Source of the DNA: Desulfuromonas sp.
GTDB lineage: Bacteria > Desulfobacterota > Desulfuromonadia > Desulfuromonadales > SZUA-401
Direction: 5' to 3'
DNA: 9,089 bases
NCBI GenBank assembly: GCA_002869605.1
Contig: PKUI01000084.1
Span: forward strand, 1 to 9,089
Part shown: in pieces, positions 5,299 through 9,089 of the stretch
Layout of the letters: each line of letters starts with the position of its first letter
Position numbering within the stretch: position 1 is the first letter of the stretch
Translations under genes and position numbers: made by a program
Notes under the pieces: generated by a model
Seen by the model: the letters and a program-made list of their open reading frames with translations, nothing else
Database searches by the model: none
Told to the model about the DNA's origin: nothing

Positions 5299-5865
5299 GT
5301 GAACCTGGGCAGCCTGACAACCATTTTGCTGTTGACGCTCTTCTGCCTCCCTCCCGCTGCACAAGGCGCCCTGACCCACGACAACGCCACCCAACTAGCC
5401 ATCGAAAACCAGGGAATGGCCTGGCTGGAAAAAACCTGCACCCAGGAGGGGACATCGATCACCCCGCTTGCCTCTGACGGCTGCAGCGGCGGCCTCTCGG
5501 CCGGCTGGGAGCTACTCGCCAACAGCTCCTCTCTTTTTCGGCAACGCTACGGCGAGCGCCCTCCCTGGGAAGCGTGCTGCACAGCCCACGACCACATCTA
5601 CTGGGCTGGAGAGACCGATAACGGCTACCAGCAGCGCCAGCAGGCGGATCAGGCGCTGCGGCAGTGCGTCATCGAACAGGGGCAACAACAGGCCGAAACC
5701 CTCTCGCCGGATCTCGAGATATCACCACCCGAGGTTGAACAGCTGTTCCGACAGGCGGCCGAACTGATGTACGTCGCGGTGCGCCTCGGCGGCGGCCCCT
5801 GCAGCGGACTCCCCTGGCGCTGGGGCTACGGCTGGCCACAGTGCGGCATGCCTTCCTCGCCATGA
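5299..5865 (+). CDS. Putative secreted phospholipase A2-like protein (CCxxHD motif)
   Basis: The 188-residue precursor begins with a signal peptide: NLGSLTTILLLTLFCLPPAAQG (2-23), with cleavage likely near AQG/A at 23-24. The mature part has ASDGCSGG (58-65) and then PPWEACCTAHDHIYW (88-102). These recall the Ca-binding loop and the catalytic CCxxHDxxY helix of secreted phospholipases A2, where His97 would be catalytic and Asp98 the metal ligand. Seven cysteines remain after processing (47, 62, 93, 94, 123, 168, 182), which suits disulfides in the periplasm or outside the cell. The C-terminus is rich in Gly, Pro and Trp. The start is GTG at 5299, the only position that keeps the whole signal peptide, but no Shine-Dalgarno is seen. 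It overlaps the EamA gene by 4 bases (ATGA). Lipase activity is an inference from the motif. Confidence 0.72.
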   Translation: MNLGSLTTILLLTLFCLPPAAQGALTHDNATQLAIENQGMAWLEKTCTQEGTSITPLASDGCSGGLSAGWELLANSSSLFRQRYGERPPWEACCTAHDHIYWAGETDNGYQQRQQADQALRQCVIEQGQQQAETLSPDLEISPPEVEQLFRQAAELMYVAVRLGGGPCSGLPWRWGYGWPQCGMPSSP

Positions 5866-6767
5866 ACGCGCCCTCCACCGCGCTGAAACCACTGACCTCG
5901 CTGCTGATCGGTTCGGTCTGCATCAGCTTCGCACCGATCTTCATCCGTCTGGCCGACGTCTCTCCCGACAGCGCCGGTTTCTATCGCATGTTGTTTGCGG
6001 CCCTCTCCGTGGCGCTGGTGGTCGGGGTTCGCAAGGAAAGCCTACGCATGTCCCGCAGGACCCTTTACTTCCTGATCGGCTGCGGAATCTTTTTAAGCGT
6101 CGACTTCATGTGCTGGCACCGCAGCATTCACCTTATCGGGCCAGGTTTCTCGACAATCCTCGGCAACTTCCAGGTCTTTTTCACCGCCCTCTTCTCCTAC
6201 CTGTTATTCAGGGAAAAGCCGACCCGCATGTTTCTGCTCGCGGTGGCAAGCTCACTGCTCGGCTTGCTGCTGATCACCGGCGTCGACCTGGATGCACTCG
6301 GTGCCGGCTACCGTCTCGGGGTACTCCTCGGCCTCGCCACCGCCGTTTGCTATTCCGGCTACCTGCTACTGATGAAACAGGCGATGGGGCGCCAGGAGAT
6401 CAGTGGCGCCACCGCCGTCTTGATCTATGCCATGGTTTGCACGATCTTTCTCGGTCTGGTCACCCCGCTCACCGGCGGCTCTTTTGTCATCCCCGACACC
6501 CGTTCGCTCCTCGCCCTGCTCGGCGCCGGCGTGATCTGCACCACCATCGGCTGGTCGTTCATCTCCAGTGCCCTGAAACAGACCCCGGCCACCGTAGCCG
6601 GGCTGTTCCTGCTGCTGCAGCCGGCACTCGCTTTCGTCTGGGACGTACTGTTCTTCTCGCGCCCGACAACCGCCAGCGAAGCGACAGGCGTATTGCTGAT
6701 CCTCGGGGCAATCTACCTCGGCTCGTACAGACGCTCTCAGGGCCAAGCAAAGAGTATGGTCGCTTAA
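5862..6767 (+). CDS. EamA/DMT-family permease
   Basis: This 301-residue integral membrane protein has two EamA repeats of about five helices each (roughly 10-142 and 150-290), the RhaT/YdcZ-superfamily layout for export or uptake of small metabolites. Typical features are SFAPIFIRLA (22-31), the GNFQVFFTALFSYLLFREKP end of the first repeat (101-120) and LLLQPALAFVWD in the second repeat (250-261). The substrate is unknown. I chose the ATG at 5862 because it overlaps the stop of the upstream gene as ATGA, which implies translational coupling, and because no ribosome-binding site is visible. An in-frame GTG at 5841 would add seven residues. It faces the sulfurtransferase gene with a 30-base gap and no clear terminator. 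Adjacency to the phospholipase-like gene suggests shared expression, but not a known joint function. Confidence 0.9.
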   Translation: MNAPSTALKPLTSLLIGSVCISFAPIFIRLADVSPDSAGFYRMLFAALSVALVVGVRKESLRMSRRTLYFLIGCGIFLSVDFMCWHRSIHLIGPGFSTILGNFQVFFTALFSYLLFREKPTRMFLLAVASSLLGLLLITGVDLDALGAGYRLGVLLGLATAVCYSGYLLLMKQAMGRQEISGATAVLIYAMVCTIFLGLVTPLTGGSFVIPDTRSLLALLGAGVICTTIGWSFISSALKQTPATVAGLFLLLQPALAFVWDVLFFSRPTTASEATGVLLILGAIYLGSYRRSQGQAKSMVA

Positions 6768-6797
6768 AGGGATGAACAAGAATAGGCGCCCTGTTAA

Positions 6798-7643
6798 TCA
6801 GGCACCGCAGACGAGAGGGGTATCGATCAGGTTGCCCCACTCACCCATCGAGGCATCGTAAAGCCGGTGCTCTGGATAACCGAGTAGCTCCAGGACCAGG
6901 TTGCCGAAGGCGGCACGGTTGCCCGACTGGCAGTAGGTGACCACGCACGTATCATCACGCAACCCCAACCGTTCCAGCTGCTGACGTAACTCGTTTCGCG
7001 GCTTGAGGTAGCGCGCCTCGCCTTCGTGTTCAGCGGGCTGCAACAGGCCGGTCCAGACCAGGTTCAGCGCACCCGGGATATGCCCTTGGCGCAGGTTTTC
7101 GGTGATCTCTTCGCCGGTATATTCGCTTTCGCGGCGCGTGTCCCAGAGCTGTACGGAAGGATCGTCGATGAAACGCAGCAACTCCGTTTGGGGCGTCATC
7201 AGCGCATCGCGCCGCTTGGCAACCACGTCGCTGCCAACAAGCGGTTCTTCCAATCGACAGGAACAGGCCCCTCCCTGCTCGACCCAGCCCTTCCAGCTGC
7301 CATCCAGCACGCTGAGGTTATCGAACCCGTAATAGCGCAACACGTACCAGAAACGGGCAGCGAACAGCCCGAAGAAGTCGTCGTAGACGACGTAGTGCTT
7401 AGAGCGCTGCAGCCCTAAAGCGTGACACAACGCGGCGAAGGCCTCCGTATCCATAACATGACGTGTGCGCTCGCCTTCGGGAAGGTGCTGTTTGAGGTAG
7501 GGGTGGCAGGGGGCGCGTACGGCTCCAGGGATGTGCCCCTTGAGGTAGGAATCGGGATACCAGGAATTTTCGATGACCCCGAGCTGTGGATTGGATAGAT
7601 TGTCTTGCAGCCACGATGGGCTGACCAGCAATGGTGGTTGCAT
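6798..7643 (-). CDS. Tandem-rhodanese sulfurtransferase (thiosulfate/3-mercaptopyruvate type)
   Basis: The 281 residues form two rhodanese domains. The N-terminal one (about 6-125) lacks a catalytic Cys and contains GHIPGAV (36-42) and YDDFFGLFAARFWYVLRYYG (87-106). The C-terminal one (about 150-275) has LWDTRRESEYTG (166-177), GHIPGALN (187-194) and the active-site loop CQSGNR with Cys238 (238-243). This is the usual inactive-active pair that moves a sulfane sulfur from thiosulfate or 3-mercaptopyruvate to cyanide or thiols. The loop CQSGNR does not allow a firm choice of donor. The ATG at 7643 gives the normal start (MQPPLLVSPSWL). The frame continues to a TTG at 7709, which I reject. The Shine-Dalgarno is weak. 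No signal peptide is seen, so it is probably cytoplasmic. A perfect palindrome overlaps a candidate -10 upstream. Confidence 0.92.
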   Translation of the reverse strand: MQPPLLVSPSWLQDNLSNPQLGVIENSWYPDSYLKGHIPGAVRAPCHPYLKQHLPEGERTRHVMDTEAFAALCHALGLQRSKHYVVYDDFFGLFAARFWYVLRYYGFDNLSVLDGSWKGWVEQGGACSCRLEEPLVGSDVVAKRRDALMTPQTELLRFIDDPSVQLWDTRRESEYTGEEITENLRQGHIPGALNLVWTGLLQPAEHEGEARYLKPRNELRQQLERLGLRDDTCVVTYCQSGNRAAFGNLVLELLGYPEHRLYDASMGEWGNLIDTPLVCGA

Positions 7644-7688
7644 AGGCGCCCCGGTGCGAGGGTTTAGTGGCTGACATCGTGACAACCA

Positions 7689-7710
7689 CTTGTTACACCA
7701 TTGTAACAAG
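7689..7710 (-). promoter_or_regulatory. 22-bp operator-like palindrome over the sulfurtransferase promoter
   Basis: CTTGTTACA (7689-7697) and TGTAACAAG (7702-7710) are perfect 9-bp inverted repeats around CCAT. On the minus strand, TACAAT (complement of 7700-7705) is a 5-of-6 match to a -10 and lies inside the palindrome. A weak TTGTGT lies 18 bases upstream as -35. There is no T-run, so it is not a terminator. A dimeric repressor binding here would block the promoter. The regulator is not identifiable. Confidence 0.6.
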
Positions 7711-7743
7711 CCCCTTCACGGCAACACAATCACCAGTGTCGAC

Positions 7744-7772
7744 AAAAAAAGGCCACCCCCTACAGGGCGGCC
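7744..7772 (-). terminator. Intrinsic terminator after aroC
   Basis: Read on the minus strand, GGCCGCCC pairs with GGGGTGGCC (complement of 7751-7772), with one G-T wobble and a short GTAG loop. It is followed by seven T (complement of 7744-7750). It begins 9 bases after the aroC stop and shields the sulfurtransferase promoter from read-through. Confidence 0.9.
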
Positions 7773-7780
7773 TCAGTGAC

Positions 7781-8860
7781 TTAACCCCGTACCTTCTGAC
7801 GCATCCCTAAATCGAGCAGGACCAGCGCCGCCATGCTTTCGACGATCGGCACCGCACGCGGTACCACGCAGGGGTCGTGACGCCCCTTGCCGACCAGCTC
7901 GACCGGATTGCCCTTGAAATCGACGGTCTGCTGGGCCCGCCCGATGGTCGCCACCGGCTTGAAGGCGGTGCGGAACACGATCGGCTCGCCACTGGAGATG
8001 CCACCGAGGACCCCGCCGGCGTTGTTGCTCGAGGTACCGAAACGCCCTTTCTTCATCTCGAAAGGGTCGTTGTGCTGGCTGCCGAGCATACAGGTGCCGG
8101 CGAACCCGGAGCCGACCTCGAACCCCTTGGTAGCCGGCAGCGACAGCATGGCATGCGCAAGCATCGCATCGAGCTTGTCGAACACCGGCTCGCCCCACCC
8201 TGACGGGAGGTTGCGGCAGACACAGCTAACGACCCCGCCGATCGAGTCAGAGGCATCGCGCACCTCGCGAACCCTTTCGGTCATCGCCGCAGCAGCGGCC
8301 TCATCGGGACAACGCACCAGGTTGCCGTCAACCTGTTCACGACTGATCTTTTCAACGTCGAACTCCGGCGCAATCACCTCGCCGACACTGCTGACCCAGG
8401 CGACGATCTCCACCCCCCAGGTTTCGCGCAATATTTTTTCGGCAATTGCCCCCGCCGCAACCCGGCCGATGGTCTCACGCGCGCTGGAACGTCCCCCGCC
8501 GCTGCTGGCGCGGGTGCCGTACTTCTCCTGGTAGGTGAAGTCGGCGTGCGAAGGGCGCGGCACCGGGCTCATCTCGCCATAGTCACCGGGGCGCTGATCC
8601 TTGTTGCGCACCAGCAGACCGATTGGCGTACCGAGGGTAACTCCGTTCTCGGTCCCGGAGAGGATCGTCACCTGGTCCGCCTCCTGGCGCGGCGTAGTCA
8701 GATCGCTCTGCCCCGGGCGCCGCCGGTCGAGCTGAACCTGGATATCGGCCTCGCTGAGTGACAGCCCCGAGGGACAGCCGTCGACGATCGCGCCAACACC
8801 GACGCCGTGGGATTCACCGAAGGTGGAAACTTTAAACAGAGTGCCAAAGCTACTCGACAT
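7781..8860 (-). CDS. aroC: Chorismate synthase
   Basis: This cytoplasmic enzyme catalyses the last step of the shikimate pathway, turning 5-enolpyruvylshikimate 3-phosphate into chorismate with reduced FMN, the precursor of Phe, Tyr, Trp, folate and quinones. All three family signatures are present: GESHG at 15-19, the [14 protein letters not shown] segment at 117-130 with the preceding RPSHAD (102-107), and RHDPC at 327-331. The 359-residue length is close to the E. coli enzyme. The ATG at 8858-8860 is preceded on the minus strand by AGGAGA at good spacing. It stands alone, with its own terminator (7744-7772) and a probable promoter at 8888-8893. No other aro gene is in the window. Confidence 0.98.
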   Translation of the reverse strand: MSSSFGTLFKVSTFGESHGVGVGAIVDGCPSGLSLSEADIQVQLDRRRPGQSDLTTPRQEADQVTILSGTENGVTLGTPIGLLVRNKDQRPGDYGEMSPVPRPSHADFTYQEKYGTRASSGGGRSSARETIGRVAAGAIAEKILRETWGVEIVAWVSSVGEVIAPEFDVEKISREQVDGNLVRCPDEAAAAAMTERVREVRDASDSIGGVVSCVCRNLPSGWGEPVFDKLDAMLAHAMLSLPATKGFEVGSGFAGTCMLGSQHNDPFEMKKGRFGTSSNNAGGVLGGISSGEPIVFRTAFKPVATIGRAQQTVDFKGNPVELVGKGRHDPCVVPRAVPIVESMAALVLLDLGMRQKVRG

Positions 8861-8882
8861 GGGAAATCTCCTGGGAAAAGAT

Positions 8883-8917
8883 GCTGAAGTATAACCGATT
8901 TCAACATGTTCTTCAGC
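8883..8917 (-). promoter_or_regulatory. aroC promoter region with a 7-bp inverted repeat
   Basis: On the minus strand, TATACT (complement of 8888-8893) is a good -10, but no strong -35 is found at the right distance. GCTGAAG (8883-8889) and CTTCAGC (8911-8917) are perfect inverted arms 21 bases apart. One overlaps the -10 and the other the -35 region, as for an operator bound on both sides of the promoter. Confidence 0.45.
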
Positions 8918-8978
8918 AAAAGAAAGATTTATCGGGGGATTCCGGGTTCACAATCCAAGCCCACCCTCAATCCAAATC

Positions 8979-9075
8979 GCCGGGAGCCCCCGGCAGCGCC
9001 TTACTTTTCTTGCTTGCCCAAGAAAAGTAAGCAAAAGAAGGCACCCCGAACTCCGTCACCCGACGATCGGGTGCC
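8979..9075. repeat. Cluster of inverted repeats, probable dispersed intergenic element
   Basis: Three hairpins lie end to end. GCCGGG/CCCGGC (8979-8984 with 8989-8994) comes first. The main one is a perfect 13-bp pair, CTTACTTTTCTTG / CAAGAAAAGTAAG (9000-9012 with 9019-9031). The third pairs GGCACCC (9040-9046) with GGGTGCC (9069-9075), extended by GA/TC past a bulged C. GCCTT (8998-9002) and AAGGC (9038-9042) can also pair. A TTACTTTTCTT palindrome of this kind followed by a GGCACCCC-type stem resembles short repeats scattered between genes in many proteobacteria (from memory). It may continue past the window edge. Confidence 0.6.
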
Positions 9076-9089
9076 CTCGCTGTCCGGAA

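Noticed and set aside
6785..6803. Possible terminator between the permease and the sulfurtransferase (CCTG/CAGG)
   Set aside because: The stem is only 4 bp and has no T-run. No convincing terminator is seen in this 30-base gap.
7644..7709. TTG start at 7709 for the sulfurtransferase
   Set aside because: The extension would pass through the promoter palindrome and adds residues not typical of rhodaneses. The ATG at 7643 gives the normal start.
7773..8534. Several 65-215 codon frames on both strands across aroC
   Set aside because: All are out-of-frame shadows of chorismate synthase.
1..9089. Mobile elements, tRNA/rRNA, CRISPR or a multi-gene defence system
   Set aside because: No transposase, integrase, cas, nuclease or toxin gene, no regularly spaced repeats and no tRNA-like cloverleaf were seen. 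Gene content is core metabolism and signalling.

Overview
The window is a chromosomal, housekeeping-type segment of a moderately GC-rich Gram-negative bacterium. The gene styles point to the Desulfuromonadota (Geobacter/Desulfuromonas/Pelobacter type). The main clue is a GEMM-I (cyclic dinucleotide) riboswitch in front of a small receiver-like protein with a cysteine cluster. I believe that pairing is typical of this group, but I assign it from memory of the families and not from a search. There are no rRNA, tRNA, CRISPR, IS or phage genes.

Layout, left to right. Positions 2-190 are the 3' end of an unidentified + strand gene, closed by a strong terminator. A small J-domain protein (288-575, -) is divergent from a 60-aa unknown ORF (735-917, +), which is followed by a branched-chain aminotransferase (ilvE, 1022-2086, +) and its terminator. 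Positions 2154-2580 hold no gene, but carry a probable promoter, a GEMM-I aptamer, a switchable intrinsic terminator and a 10-bp direct repeat. They lead into a 142-aa degenerate receiver protein (2581-3009, +). A near-perfect bidirectional terminator separates it from the convergent ribosome-maturation GTPase rsgA (3154-4218, -). Then come a YdcZ/DUF606 membrane protein (4323-4778, +), a stand-alone Rossmann-domain protein (4840-5229, +), a secreted phospholipase A2-like protein (5299-5865, +) that overlaps an EamA transporter by 4 nt (5862-6767, +), a tandem-rhodanese sulfurtransferase (6798-7643, -) and chorismate synthase (aroC, 7781-8860, -). The right edge (8979-9075) is a dense set of inverted repeats that looks like a dispersed intergenic element.

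How the parts work together. Most genes are separate units of core metabolism: ilvE makes branched-chain amino acids, aroC makes chorismate, and rsgA matures the 30S subunit. The most interesting unit is 2318-3009. There a second-messenger RNA switch appears to control a receiver-like protein whose phospho-acceptor Asp is replaced by Asn and which carries an inserted Cys-rich segment. Transcription may therefore be gated by cyclic dinucleotide, while the protein itself cannot be switched by normal phosphorylation. Second in interest is the pair formed by a CCxxHD phospholipase-like secreted protein and a translationally coupled permease, with a terminator lying only about 15 bp before the first start codon.

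All alignments, folds and promoter calls were made by eye.
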